A stretch of 64,000 nucleotides of DNA from an alpha proteobacterium SCGC AAA028-D10 (GTDB lineage: Bacteria > Pseudomonadota > Alphaproteobacteria > Pelagibacterales > Pelagibacteraceae), in assembly GCA_000510845.1 (NCBI GenBank), contig AZOF01000001.1, positions 1 to 64,000 on the forward strand. The letters run 5' to 3'. The notes below the pieces were generated by a model. That model was not told where the DNA came from, searched no databases, and worked only from the letters and a program-made list of their open reading frames with translations. The translations under genes were made by a program, and so were the position numbers. This document shows, piece after piece, positions 51,689-60,688 of the stretch (positions within the stretch are counted from its first letter, which is position 1; each line of letters opens with the position of its first letter).

Positions 51689-52426
51689 TTAGTCCTGTAT
51701 CCAGGGATTTTTTTTCTTACCGTCTTTTTCATTAAGAGCTTTAAAAAATGCTTTCTTAGGAATTAAAAAGTTTCCAAAGAAAAACATCGCGGCAGCTCCA
51801 AACACAAATCCTCCAATATGAGCTCCATAAGCAACACCACCCTGACTAGAGCTTCCACTCGAACTAATAAATTGTAAGATAAACCAAAACCCCAAAACAA
51901 ACATTGCAGGAATTTTCACTAGTTGAGTAAAAAATCCCAAAGGTATTAATACTAAAACTTTATTCTTTGGATATCTGACCATATAAGCGCCTAGTACTCC
52001 GCTGATTGCTCCGCTTGCTCCAACCATTGGGATAGTTGAATTTACATTTAAATAAACCTGAGTCATTGCAGCCGCAACACCTGATGCTAAATAAAATAAA
52101 ATAAATTTTACTTTTCCTAGATCATCTTCAATATTGTCAGCAAAGATCCACATATAAAGCATATTTCCTATCAAATGCATAAAACCTCCATGCATAAACA
52201 TTGAAGTAATCAAAGTAAGATAGGGATCAATTTTATTTAGATCATTTGGTAAAGGCTCAATACCAAGAAGTGAAGTTGGAACTACTCCATAAGAATAAAA
52301 TAAATGTCCATTGTCAAAACCAGAAGAACTTATTTGTATTAAAAAAACTACAACACAAATGCCTATTATTGCGTAACTTAGTATTGGAGTAGAGAGTGTA
52401 CTGTTTTCGTCTTTTAATGGGATCAC
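51689..52426 (-). CDS. Rhomboid family intramembrane serine protease
   Basis: The 245-residue membrane protein has about six membrane segments. The rhomboid serine box GASGAISGVLGAYMV (near residue 137) and the catalytic histidine in AYGAHIGGFVFG (near 203) are present, along with HGGFMHLIGNMLYMWIF, the family's N-terminal signature. Rhomboids cut membrane proteins inside the bilayer; the target here is unknown. It lies four bases downstream of aroC. Confidence 0.9.
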   Translation of the reverse strand: MIPLKDENSTLSTPILSYAIIGICVVVFLIQISSSGFDNGHLFYSYGVVPTSLLGIEPLPNDLNKIDPYLTLITSMFMHGGFMHLIGNMLYMWIFADNIEDDLGKVKFILFYLASGVAAAMTQVYLNVNSTIPMVGASGAISGVLGAYMVRYPKNKVLVLIPLGFFTQLVKIPAMFVLGFWFILQFISSSGSSSQGGVAYGAHIGGFVFGAAAMFFFGNFLIPKKAFFKALNEKDGKKKNPWIQD

Positions 52427-52429
52427 AAA

Positions 52430-53515
52430 CTAGTTACCGCATTGCGCTCGGTGCATCATCAAATGATCTAGTAGAATGCATGCAAGCATAGCTTCCCCAA
52501 TTGGAACAGCACGAATTCCAACACAAGGATCATGTCTGCCACGAACAGAAATTTTTGTATTTTTTCCTTTAGTATCAATAGTGTCACGAGTATTTAAAAT
52601 TGAAGATGTTGGTTTAACTGCAAATGATGCAATAATTTCTTGCCCTGTAGAAATTCCACCTAAAATTCCACCTGCATTATTAGATAAAAATTTTGCTTTT
52701 CCGCTTTTAGATCTTATTTCATCAGAATTAGTTTCACCTGTTAAGCTTGCAGCATTCATGCCGGCGCCAATGTTAACACCTTTAACCGCATTGATACTCA
52801 TAAGTCCTGCAGCAATATCTTGATCAAGTTTGGAGTAAATAGGAGCGCCCAGTCCAACCGGAATTCCTTTTGCTCTAAGTTCGATAATTGCACCACATGA
52901 ACTTCCAGCTTTTCTAATATCTAATAAGTACTGTTCCCACACGGGCACAGTTTCTTTATCAGGACAAAAGAAAGGATTTTTTCTAATTTCTTTATCATTC
53001 CAAAGATTGTGATCAATCATCAGTGGACCAATTTGAATAACTCCACCAGTTATGGAAAATTTTTTTCCAAGTAATTTATTTAAAACAACTTTAGCAATAG
53101 CTCCAGCTGCAACTCGCGAAGCAGTTTCTCTGGCTGATTGTCTCCCGCCACCTCTAAAGTCACGGTTTCCGTACTTCATAAAGTAAGTAAAATCAGCATG
53201 TCCTGGTCTAAATTTATCTTTAATACTTTCATAGTCTCTAGATTTTGTGTCCTCATTAAAGATGATCATTGATATTGGAGTTCCAGTAGTTTTTCCTTGA
53301 AACACACCAGATAATATTTGCACCAGATCTTTCTCTTTTCTTTGAGTTACAAATTTTGACTGACCAGGTCTTCTTTTATTAAGCTCAACTTGAACATCTT
53401 TTTCAGAAATAGGGATATTTGGTGGACAGCCGTCAACCACGCAGCCTATTGCAGGACCATGGGACTCTCCCCATGTAGTAAATCTAAATAGCTTTCCAAA
53501 AGTATTAAATGACAT
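52430..53515 (-). CDS. aroC: Chorismate synthase AroC
   Basis: AroC makes chorismate from EPSP with reduced FMN, the last shared step of aromatic amino acid synthesis. All three signatures are visible: [17 protein letters not shown] at the start, [16 protein letters not shown] in the middle and [19 protein letters not shown] at the end. The length of 361 residues is normal. It diverges from pdxH by 33 bases. Confidence 0.97.
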   Translation of the reverse strand: MSFNTFGKLFRFTTWGESHGPAIGCVVDGCPPNIPISEKDVQVELNKRRPGQSKFVTQRKEKDLVQILSGVFQGKTTGTPISMIIFNEDTKSRDYESIKDKFRPGHADFTYFMKYGNRDFRGGGRQSARETASRVAAGAIAKVVLNKLLGKKFSITGGVIQIGPLMIDHNLWNDKEIRKNPFFCPDKETVPVWEQYLLDIRKAGSSCGAIIELRAKGIPVGLGAPIYSKLDQDIAAGLMSINAVKGVNIGAGMNAASLTGETNSDEIRSKSGKAKFLSNNAGGILGGISTGQEIIASFAVKPTSSILNTRDTIDTKGKNTKISVRGRHDPCVGIRAVPIGEAMLACILLDHLMMHRAQCGN

Positions 53516-53548
53516 TAAATATATTTTATAAGGTATTTTTAGTTATTT

Positions 53549-54184
53549 ATGAATCAAAAAAAATATAAATCGAACAAAGCTGGACTCAATTCATGTTTTT
53601 TAAATAAGAAAAATCCATTTGATCTGTTCAAAACTTGGATGGCAAAAGCCAAAAAAACAGAAATTAATGACCCAAATGCTCTAGCGCTTGCAACAGTTAA
53701 TCGCAACAAACAGCCATCGGTTCGTATGGTGCTTCTTAAAGGACTAACTAATAAAGAATTTATTTTCTATACAAATTTGAATAGTAAAAAAAGCAATGAA
53801 TTAAAGAGTAATCCAAAAGCTTCAATGTGTTTTCATTGGAAAAGTATAAGAAGACAAATAAGAATTGAAGGCTCAATTGCAAAAGTTCCAGGTAAAGTTG
53901 CTGACAAATATTATAATTCAAGACCCTATGGGAGCAGGATTGGTGCTTGGGCATCTATACAGTCTAGGCCTATGGAATCTAGATCAGATTTAATGAATAG
54001 AATTCAAGAATATAAAAAAAAATTTCCAAGTCATAAAAAAGTTCCAAGGCCACCTTACTGGTCAGGTTTTGCTTTAAAAGCAAATGAAGTTGAATTTTGG
54101 TTAGATGGACACAATAGAATTCATGAAAGACTTAGATATAAAAAATTGGGATCTCGTTGGGTAAAAGAAATTTTATATCCTTAA
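53549..54184 (+). CDS. pdxH: Pyridoxamine 5'-phosphate oxidase PdxH
   Basis: PdxH is an FMN enzyme that oxidises pyridoxamine/pyridoxine phosphate to pyridoxal phosphate. Motifs are NALALATVNRNKQPSVRMVLLKG, FYTNLNSKKSNEL, SRIGAWASIQSRPM and the C-terminal signature EVEFWLDGHNRIHERLRY. The length of 211 residues is normal. It supplies PLP for enzymes such as MetZ. It converges with the ProC-like gene, two bases apart. Confidence 0.95.
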   Translation: MNQKKYKSNKAGLNSCFLNKKNPFDLFKTWMAKAKKTEINDPNALALATVNRNKQPSVRMVLLKGLTNKEFIFYTNLNSKKSNELKSNPKASMCFHWKSIRRQIRIEGSIAKVPGKVADKYYNSRPYGSRIGAWASIQSRPMESRSDLMNRIQEYKKKFPSHKKVPRPPYWSGFALKANEVEFWLDGHNRIHERLRYKKLGSRWVKEILYP

Positions 54185-54186
54185 GA

Positions 54187-54951
54187 TTATTTTACTCGGT
54201 TATAAATTTTATCAAAACCTTTATTTAAATTTTTAAATACTCCGGATTTTTTTGCTTTGTTTAAAAGCTCTTCATTAATACCGCCCTTAGTTTGAAATTC
54301 TTTAATCATTTTATCCATTGAATAGTTTGGATTTTTTATAGTTTCATTATTTAGCGCTTTAAATAAATGAATTAGATATTCCATAGATTTATTTTTGTTA
54401 ATTCCTTTTCTTAAAAACCATTTATGTGCGGTATTAAATATTTCAAAATAGGTTGCCATAAATGAAGTCATCACCCATAATTTTTTATTTTCTTTTTCAT
54501 TACTTGTTGAAATGACTTTTCCAAGTTTGTTAAAGAAACCCTCAATTACTTTATTTTTTGGATAAACAATAATAGGACCTAGATTATGTTTAATCATAGG
54601 AAGAGGTGCGATTTTAAATATCTTTTTAGCTGGTGATATGACGCTTTTTAATTGTTGATTATGGATGGTGGAGATAAAATTTAAAACTGTGTGACTGGCT
54701 TTAAATTTTAATTTTTCTAATATTTGTTTTCCAACTTTTGGAGTAACCGACAAAACAATCCAATTAGATTTATCTATTACTTCTTGATTGGATTTTGCGA
54801 TTTTAATTCTTGAAAATTTTTTTTTTAAGATTTTTGCGTTATTTTTATTTTTAGGCGAAAGAATTATTTCTTTAATGTTTATTTTTGCTTTAAAAATTCC
54901 CTCAACAACTGAAGTTGCAATTTTTCCAACACCAATAAAACCTAATTTCAT
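54187..54951 (-). CDS. proC: ProC-like NAD(P)-binding protein (pyrroline-5-carboxylate reductase family)
   Basis: The N-terminal Rossmann domain GFIGVGKIATSVVEG and the helical C-terminal domain place this 254-residue protein in the ProC family, which reduces pyrroline-5-carboxylate to proline. It is divergent: where typical ProC has a MPNTPA motif it has APLPMIKHN, and the usual TPGGT near the C-terminus reads TKGGI. It may be the cell's true proline enzyme or a paralogue with another substrate. A small frame upstream overlaps its start by an ATGA. Confidence 0.65.
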   Translation of the reverse strand: MKLGFIGVGKIATSVVEGIFKAKINIKEIILSPKNKNNAKILKKKFSRIKIAKSNQEVIDKSNWIVLSVTPKVGKQILEKLKFKASHTVLNFISTIHNQQLKSVISPAKKIFKIAPLPMIKHNLGPIIVYPKNKVIEGFFNKLGKVISTSNEKENKKLWVMTSFMATYFEIFNTAHKWFLRKGINKNKSMEYLIHLFKALNNETIKNPNYSMDKMIKEFQTKGGINEELLNKAKKSGVFKNLNKGFDKIYNRVK

Positions 54952-55070
54952 ATTTTTAAATACTTAATTAAATTAGATATATCATTCTTGTGTGCAATTA
55001 TAAGGTCAGTAAAACTTTTGTTTTTCATATGATTAAACCTGCTAAGGTTAGTAAAATTGACTTTTAACAT
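54948..55070 (-). CDS. Possible small protein coupled to the ProC-like gene
   Basis: A 40-codon frame from ATG 55070 ends in a TGA that overlaps the ProC-like ATG (ATATGA). The product is basic and polar, ending HKNDISNLIKYLKI. ATG 55028, giving 26 residues, is an alternative start. No convincing ribosome binding site is seen, and no family is recognised. The overlap pattern is the same as between real gene pairs in this window, which is the main argument for it. Confidence 0.25.
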   Translation of the reverse strand: MLKVNFTNLSRFNHMKNKSFTDLIIAHKNDISNLIKYLKI

Positions 55071-55136
55071 TGGATAAAAGAATATGGGATTCGTGAGCAA
55101 TAGACCTCTTAATAGTTACAAAACAAAGCTAGTTAT

Positions 55137-55294
55137 TTGAAATTAGAGTTACTTTATAATCCAGGCAATGTTCTTTGCGATTATCTTAAAATAAAAGATG
55201 ATCATAAATTTATATTAAGAGTTTTCACAAACTTAACTTATTACGGACATATATTGGCGGCGCTTGCATTGTTTTACGTTAAAGCAACTAGTTA
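55137..55294 (+). CDS. Small hypothetical protein with TTG start
   Basis: A frame running from 55137 (TTG) to TAA at 55292-55294 encodes about 52 residues in the otherwise empty 346-base gap before the TspO gene. The sequence begins with LELLYNPGNVLCDYLKIKDD and ends with a hydrophobic segment around YYGHILAALALFYVKA, suggesting a small membrane-anchored protein. The composition looks like real protein rather than random AT-rich sequence. It ends three bases before tspO. No ATG exists in the frame and no family is certain. Confidence 0.45.
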
Positions 55295-55297
55295 ATA

Positions 55298-55789
55298 ATG
55301 GAAAAATCTAAATCGAAATCACAAGGCTACTTAAGTTTATTTGCAATTGTTGCAGCAACTTTTTTTATAACTTTTCCAGCAGGATTTGTAACAAGGGCAG
55401 CATTAGATCCTTGGTATTATAATTTAGTAAAGCCAGCATTTAATCCTCCTAATTGGATTTTTGGACCGGTGTGGACATTACTTTATGTAATGATGTCAGT
55501 TGCAGTTTGGCTTGCTTATAAAAAAAGCAAACATTCAAATAAAATTTTAGCAATTTATTTTATTCATTTATTAATTAATGCAAGTTGGAGTTATGTATTT
55601 TTCTATTATAAGCAAATTTTTCTTGCGAGCTTTATAATCTCGATCATTATTTTTTTTATTTTATATCTGATGGTTTTATATTCAAAATATAGCAAACCTT
55701 CCGTTTTGCTAATGCTTCCTTATTTTGCCTGGTCGACGTTTGCGCTATATTTAAATAGCACCATTTATATTCTTAATTCGACCTATTAA
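55298..55789 (+). CDS. tspO: TspO/MBR family membrane protein
   Basis: The 163-residue protein has five membrane segments and the TspO signatures WYYNLVKPAFNPPNWIFGPV, WTLLYVMMSVAVWL and INASWSYVFFYYK. TspO proteins bind porphyrins and other ligands and are linked to stress and pigment regulation in alphaproteobacteria. Its end overlaps the converging polyprenyl synthase gene by 17 bases. Confidence 0.92.
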   Translation: MEKSKSKSQGYLSLFAIVAATFFITFPAGFVTRAALDPWYYNLVKPAFNPPNWIFGPVWTLLYVMMSVAVWLAYKKSKHSNKILAIYFIHLLINASWSYVFFYYKQIFLASFIISIIIFFILYLMVLYSKYSKPSVLLMLPYFAWSTFALYLNSTIYILNSTY

Positions 55790-56786
55790 TTAAATAAAAA
55801 GATAGTTCTTGAAGATTTTTTTTAATATCAGAATCTTTGAATATATTTAAAGAGTCAGCAGATATATTTGAAAAATGCTCTGCTCTTTTTTTGCAAATAG
55901 TAATTACATCGTACTTTTGCATTAATGATAAAATTTTATTTAACTCTTCTTCAGTTCTTGTTTCTTGAGTAAAATATTTCTTAATTTGTTCACGTTCAGT
56001 TTCATTTGATTTTTGGAACAAAATAATTATTGGTAAAGTAATTTTGCCTTCATAAAAATCATTACCGATATCTTTTCCAAATACTTTGGTAGAATTGTAA
56101 TCTAAAATATCATCACTGATTTGGAATACGATACCAAGGTTTACTCCACATGATTGTAATGCTTTTTTTTCATTTTCAGATTTATTTGCAAGACAACCAC
56201 CCACTTTCATTGCGGCACCAAATAATGAAGCTGTTTTTTGTGTTATAATATTTAAATAAACCTGTTCAGTAATATCTACTTCGTTTTTGTGCTGAAGTTG
56301 AAGTACCTCACCTTGAGCAATTTCTGCAGACACATTTGATAGTAATTTTAAAACTTCTAAAGAGCCAACATCAACCATAATTTCAAAACATCTGCTTAAG
56401 AAATAGTCGCCGACTAATATAGAGGTTTGATTTCCCCAAATAACATTCGAAGTTTTTTTACCTCTTCTTACGGAGCTGTTATCAATAACATCATCATGTA
56501 GTAAAGTTGCGCTATGAATAAGCTCAACACATGCAGCTAAATGAATATTATGCTCTCCTTTATATTCTGAAATTTTTGAGCTTGCTAAAGTAAGTATAGA
56601 TCTTAATCTTTTTCCCCCAGAGCCTAATTGATATAGGGCCATTTTTCCAATTAAATCTACTTCGCTTGATAATTTTGATTTAGTAAATTCTTCTGCTTTA
56701 TCTAAGTCGTTATTAAATATTTCCTTTAGAGAATCGTAAGGATTTTTTTTCTGAAATTTTTCTAGTTGTACGATATTATTTTTCAC
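55773..56786 (-). CDS. ispB: Trans-polyprenyl diphosphate synthase (IspB-like)
   Basis: The 337-residue enzyme builds a long isoprenoid chain, probably the ubiquinone side chain. The first aspartate-rich motif HDDVIDNSSVRRGKKT and the second SDDILDYN are clear, with GGKRLR near the start and VGDYFLSRCFE between them. Chain length (octa, nona or decaprenyl) cannot be read from the sequence. It diverges from the sppA-like gene by 89 bases. Confidence 0.92.
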   Translation of the reverse strand: MKNNIVQLEKFQKKNPYDSLKEIFNNDLDKAEEFTKSKLSSEVDLIGKMALYQLGSGGKRLRSILTLASSKISEYKGEHNIHLAACVELIHSATLLHDDVIDNSSVRRGKKTSNVIWGNQTSILVGDYFLSRCFEIMVDVGSLEVLKLLSNVSAEIAQGEVLQLQHKNEVDITEQVYLNIITQKTASLFGAAMKVGGCLANKSENEKKALQSCGVNLGIVFQISDDILDYNSTKVFGKDIGNDFYEGKITLPIIILFQKSNETEREQIKKYFTQETRTEEELNKILSLMQKYDVITICKKRAEHFSNISADSLNIFKDSDIKKNLQELSFYLINRSN

Positions 56787-56875
56787 GAGGCGTTTGTAGC
56801 ATTAATAAATATAAAGTTTTATTAAATTTTTATTCTGGAATACTGATAATAAACGTTTAATAGGTATGAATAAAT

Positions 56876-57688
56876 ATGTTTTCTTTTTTTAAATCAAAAC
56901 CAACGGTTTCCCTAATCAGATTAAATGGAGTTATAGGCAATGTAGGCAGATTTAGCCAAGGCATGAGCTACTCTTCTCAAACCTATATTATTAAAAAAGC
57001 CTTTGCTTTAAAGAATATTAAAGCAGTAGTCATATCTATTAATTCTCCTGGAGGATCACCAGTTCAGTCTAATCTTTTATATGATCTCATTCGATCACAA
57101 GCGGAAGAGAAAAAAGTCAAAGTAATTACTTATGCTGAAGATGTGGCTGCTTCAGGTGGATATATGTTGATGTGCGCAGGAGATGAAATTTATGCAAACG
57201 CTAATTCAATTGTTGGATCTATTGGAGTTATTTATTCAGCATTTGGATTTCAAGACTTAATAAAAAAAATTGGTGTAGAAAGAAGAGTACATACTGCTGG
57301 CGAAAGTAAAAGTATTTTAGATCCATTTTTAGAAGAAAAAAAAGAAGATGTAGAAAAGTTAAAATCTTTGCAAAAAGATTTGCACGAAGAGTTCATTAAT
57401 TTAGTGAAGAATAGTAGAAAAAATAAATTAAAATCTGAAAATTATTCAATGTTGTTCTCTGGGGAGTTTTGGTCTGGAAAAAAATCATTACAACTTGGTT
57501 TAGTTGATGGAGTTGGAACTTTACAAGAAATTTTAAAAGAAAAATTTGGTAAAGACCTTAAAATTAAAAAATTTGAAGCAGCGCAAAGTTGGCTAAAAAG
57601 AAAACTTTCCTCACAACTACCAGGATCGTACTCAGAAGTTATAAATGAACTGGAAGTAAGATCGATCTGGAACAAATATGGCTTATAA
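56876..57688 (+). CDS. sppA: Signal peptide peptidase SppA-type protease (S49)
   Basis: The 270-residue S49 peptidase has the catalytic Ser93 in DVAASGGYM and Lys145 in [23 protein letters not shown] near residue 56 forms the substrate groove. It is the short, single-domain form. No clear N-terminal membrane segment is present, unlike many SppA proteins, so it may be cytoplasmic or only peripherally attached. It is followed two bases later by glyQ. Confidence 0.92.
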   Translation: MFSFFKSKPTVSLIRLNGVIGNVGRFSQGMSYSSQTYIIKKAFALKNIKAVVISINSPGGSPVQSNLLYDLIRSQAEEKKVKVITYAEDVAASGGYMLMCAGDEIYANANSIVGSIGVIYSAFGFQDLIKKIGVERRVHTAGESKSILDPFLEEKKEDVEKLKSLQKDLHEEFINLVKNSRKNKLKSENYSMLFSGEFWSGKKSLQLGLVDGVGTLQEILKEKFGKDLKIKKFEAAQSWLKRKLSSQLPGSYSEVINELEVRSIWNKYGL

Positions 57689-57690
57689 AA

Positions 57691-58620
57691 ATGGTGGCAA
57701 AAAAGAAATTAAATAAAAAAAAAGTTATAACAAAAAAAAAAGTTATAACTAAAAATAAATCTAAACCTCAAGATTTATCTTTTCAGGAAGTTATATTTAA
57801 ATTACAAAAATTTTGGTCTGATTATGGTTGTGTTGTGATGCAGCCTTATGATATGGAAGTTGGAGCTGGTACTTTTCATCCCGCAACGACATTAAGATCT
57901 CTAGGACCTAAACCTTGGAAAGCAGCTTATGTTCAGCCCTCAAGAAGACCAACGGATGGACGTTACGGAGATAATCCAAACAGACTTCAACATTATTATC
58001 AATTTCAAGTTTTAATCAAACCATCGCCAGAGAATGTTCAAAGTCTTTATCTTAGAAGTTTAAGTGCGCTTGGAATAAATTATAAAGAGCATGATATTCG
58101 TTTTGTAGAAGATGATTGGGAAAGTCCGACATTAGGAGCATCAGGACTTGGATGGGAAGTTTGGTGCGATGGAATGGAGATTACTCAATTTACTTACTTT
58201 CAACAAATGGCAGGGTTTGAATGTAAACCAGTTTCAGCAGAAATTACTTATGGTCTTGAGAGAATTACAATGTTCATTCAGGGAGTAGATAGTGTATTCG
58301 ACATTAGATGGAATAATGAAGGGGTTAAATATGGCGATGTTTATAAACGTAATGAAAAAGAATTTTCAGCATACAATTTTGAATTTGCAAACACAGACAA
58401 TCTTCTAAAATCTTTTGCGATGGCAGAGAGCGAGTGTCAGAATATATTATCTAAAAATTTAGCACTTCCTGCCTATGATCAGTGTTTAAAAGCCAGTCAT
58501 ATCTTTAATACTTTAGATGCAAGAGGAGTTATATCCGTGACAGAAAGAGCTGGATTTATTAACAAAATTAGAACACTTGTTAAAAGCACAGCAGAAGTTT
58601 GGTTAAAGAACCCTGACTAA
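57691..58620 (+). CDS. glyQ: Glycyl-tRNA synthetase alpha subunit
   Basis: GlyQ is the catalytic alpha subunit that forms glycyl-adenylate, working with GlyS. The core from about residue 30 has [51 protein letters not shown] and [16 protein letters not shown], which are strongly conserved. The first 25 residues are a lysine-rich extension with the hexapeptide KKKVIT repeated twice (9-14 and 15-20). The overall length of 309 is slightly above the usual 290-300. Its last base is the first base of glyS. Confidence 0.96.
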   Translation: MVAKKKLNKKKVITKKKVITKNKSKPQDLSFQEVIFKLQKFWSDYGCVVMQPYDMEVGAGTFHPATTLRSLGPKPWKAAYVQPSRRPTDGRYGDNPNRLQHYYQFQVLIKPSPENVQSLYLRSLSALGINYKEHDIRFVEDDWESPTLGASGLGWEVWCDGMEITQFTYFQQMAGFECKPVSAEITYGLERITMFIQGVDSVFDIRWNNEGVKYGDVYKRNEKEFSAYNFEFANTDNLLKSFAMAESECQNILSKNLALPAYDQCLKASHIFNTLDARGVISVTERAGFINKIRTLVKSTAEVWLKNPD

Positions 58621-60686
58621 TGTCTGACTTATTATTAGAATTATATTCTGAAGAAATACCACCCACACTACAAGAAGATGCAAAGAGTAATATTAGTGCA
58701 AATTTTACATCGTTTTTTGAAAAGAATGGTTTTAAAAAAGTCGTAAGTGAAATCTACTCAACTCCAAAAAGATTAATTTTTTATTATAGTAATTTACCAA
58801 CAAATATCAAAACTGAAGCCAAAGTTTTAAGAGGTCCAAAAGTTGGAGCACCAGAACAAGCAGTGCAAGGTTTTGTTAAATCAAATAATTTAGACACAAA
58901 AGATATTTATGAAGAAGACACAGACAAAGGAAAGTTTATTTTTGCAAAAACACAAAAAAAAGAAACTCCAGTTATTGAGGAAATTAAGAAAAATATTCCT
59001 CATTTTTTAAATGGCCTGCAATGGCGAAAAAAAATGCGTTGGGGCAATCATGATCTTTCTTGGGGCAGACCTTTAAAATCAATTTTATGTTTATTTGATA
59101 AACAAACTATTTCATTTAATTTTTTTCATTTAACATCAACAAATTTCACTTATGTGGATGGTCCTTTAGAAGACAAAGCAGTTGTTATAAAAGATTATAG
59201 TCATTTTAAAAAAATATTAACCGATAAAAGAATTGCCTTTGATAACGCAGAGAGAGAAAAATTAATTACTAAAAATATTCAATCGTTTCTTAAAAAGAAT
59301 GATTGTGAATTAGAAATTAATAATAAATTACTTAAGCAAGTCATTAATCTTGTTGAGGATCCAATTGTTCTAAAAGGATCATTTTTAAAAGATTTTTTAA
59401 AATTACCAGAAGAGCTTCTCATTTTAACAATGCAGCATCATCAAAGATATTTCCCAATGCGCTCCACTAACAATCATAAATTAATTAATAATTTTATTGT
59501 CGTTGCAAATAAAGAAGATATTACAAATAAAATTATAAAAGGGAACGAAAGAGTTCTTGCCGCACGTTTATCAGATGCAAAATTTTTCTGGGAAAAAAAT
59601 AAAAGTCAAAATCTAGTAAAACAAGTAAATAAACTTAAGGGAATCACTTTTTACCAAAGTCTTGGTTCGCTTCATGATAAAACACAAAGAATAAGAGTTT
59701 TAGCATCATTAATTGCAGATTTTATTAATTGTAAAAAAGATGATGCAGAAATAGCAGCTTCAATTTGTAAAGCAGATTTAGTTTCAGATTTAGTAGGAGA
59801 ATATCCAGAGCTTCAGGGTGTGTTAGGAAAGTATTTTGCAGTAGAGCAAGGTTTTAGCTTACAAATCGCAAATGCAATCTCAGATCATTATTTACCGATT
59901 GGACCAGAAGATAGAGTGCCAAAAGAAAAAATTTCAATTGCAGTCGCTCTTTCTGATAAGATTGATAATTTAGTTGGATTCTTCGGTATCAATGAAAAGC
60001 CAACAAGCTCAAAAGATCCTTACGCGCTAAGAAGATCAGCACTTGGTATTCTTAGAATATTAATAGAAAATAGAATTTCTATTTCATTAAAAGAGTTAAT
60101 TAATAACTCAAAAAACTCATATCTTACGCAAAGAGTGAATATACAAAATCCTAAGTTTGCTGAGGAGATTTTGGTTTTCATTTCAGATCGTTTTAAAAAC
60201 TTACTTAAAGATCAAAAAGTTAGACCTGATGTTATTGAGTCTGTTTTATTTAATAGTAGATCCGATGATTATTATTCATTGTTTACTAAAATTAAAAATT
60301 TAAACAAAGTAGTAAAAAGTAATGATGGGCTAAATGTTATTGCAGTGTACAAAAGATGTGCAAATATCTTAGAGCAATCAAAAAAAGATCTTAAACAAGA
60401 ACTTTTTGGAGATCCCGAAATTGTTTTATTTAAACATAACGAAGAGAATTTTTTATTTGAAAAAATAAATGAAATTAGAGAACATTATACAACTCCTGCA
60501 CGATTACGAACGGTAGAACAGACGATGGGTTTGCTAGCTGGCACAAAAGGTTTTGTTGATAAGTTTTTTGATAACGTAAAAGTTAATGATGAAAACGAAC
60601 AAATTAAAAAGAACAGATTAGAGTTATTATTTCTATTGTGTAAAACTTTTGATAGCTTTGCTGACTTTTCAAAATTTGAGGTTTAA
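58620..60686 (+). CDS. glyS: Glycyl-tRNA synthetase beta subunit
   Basis: GlyS (688 residues) carries tRNA binding for the heterotetrameric glycyl-tRNA synthetase. The start LLLELYSEEIPPTLQ is characteristic; KMRWGNHDLSWGRPLKSIL, MQHHQRYFPM, LGSLHDKTQRI and GPEDRVPKEKISIAVALSDK follow, then a helical C-terminal domain resembling the DALR anticodon domain. It overlaps glyQ by one base and precedes ppdK by two. Confidence 0.96.
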   Translation: MSDLLLELYSEEIPPTLQEDAKSNISANFTSFFEKNGFKKVVSEIYSTPKRLIFYYSNLPTNIKTEAKVLRGPKVGAPEQAVQGFVKSNNLDTKDIYEEDTDKGKFIFAKTQKKETPVIEEIKKNIPHFLNGLQWRKKMRWGNHDLSWGRPLKSILCLFDKQTISFNFFHLTSTNFTYVDGPLEDKAVVIKDYSHFKKILTDKRIAFDNAEREKLITKNIQSFLKKNDCELEINNKLLKQVINLVEDPIVLKGSFLKDFLKLPEELLILTMQHHQRYFPMRSTNNHKLINNFIVVANKEDITNKIIKGNERVLAARLSDAKFFWEKNKSQNLVKQVNKLKGITFYQSLGSLHDKTQRIRVLASLIADFINCKKDDAEIAASICKADLVSDLVGEYPELQGVLGKYFAVEQGFSLQIANAISDHYLPIGPEDRVPKEKISIAVALSDKIDNLVGFFGINEKPTSSKDPYALRRSALGILRILIENRISISLKELINNSKNSYLTQRVNIQNPKFAEEILVFISDRFKNLLKDQKVRPDVIESVLFNSRSDDYYSLFTKIKNLNKVVKSNDGLNVIAVYKRCANILEQSKKDLKQELFGDPEIVLFKHNEENFLFEKINEIREHYTTPARLRTVEQTMGLLAGTKGFVDKFFDNVKVNDENEQIKKNRLELLFLLCKTFDSFADFSKFEV

Positions 60687-60688
60687 AA

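Noticed and set aside
55084-55140. 18-codon frame beginning MGFVSNRPLNSY before the small TTG-start gene
   Set aside because: Too short and not joined in frame to the downstream small protein; no conserved feature seen.
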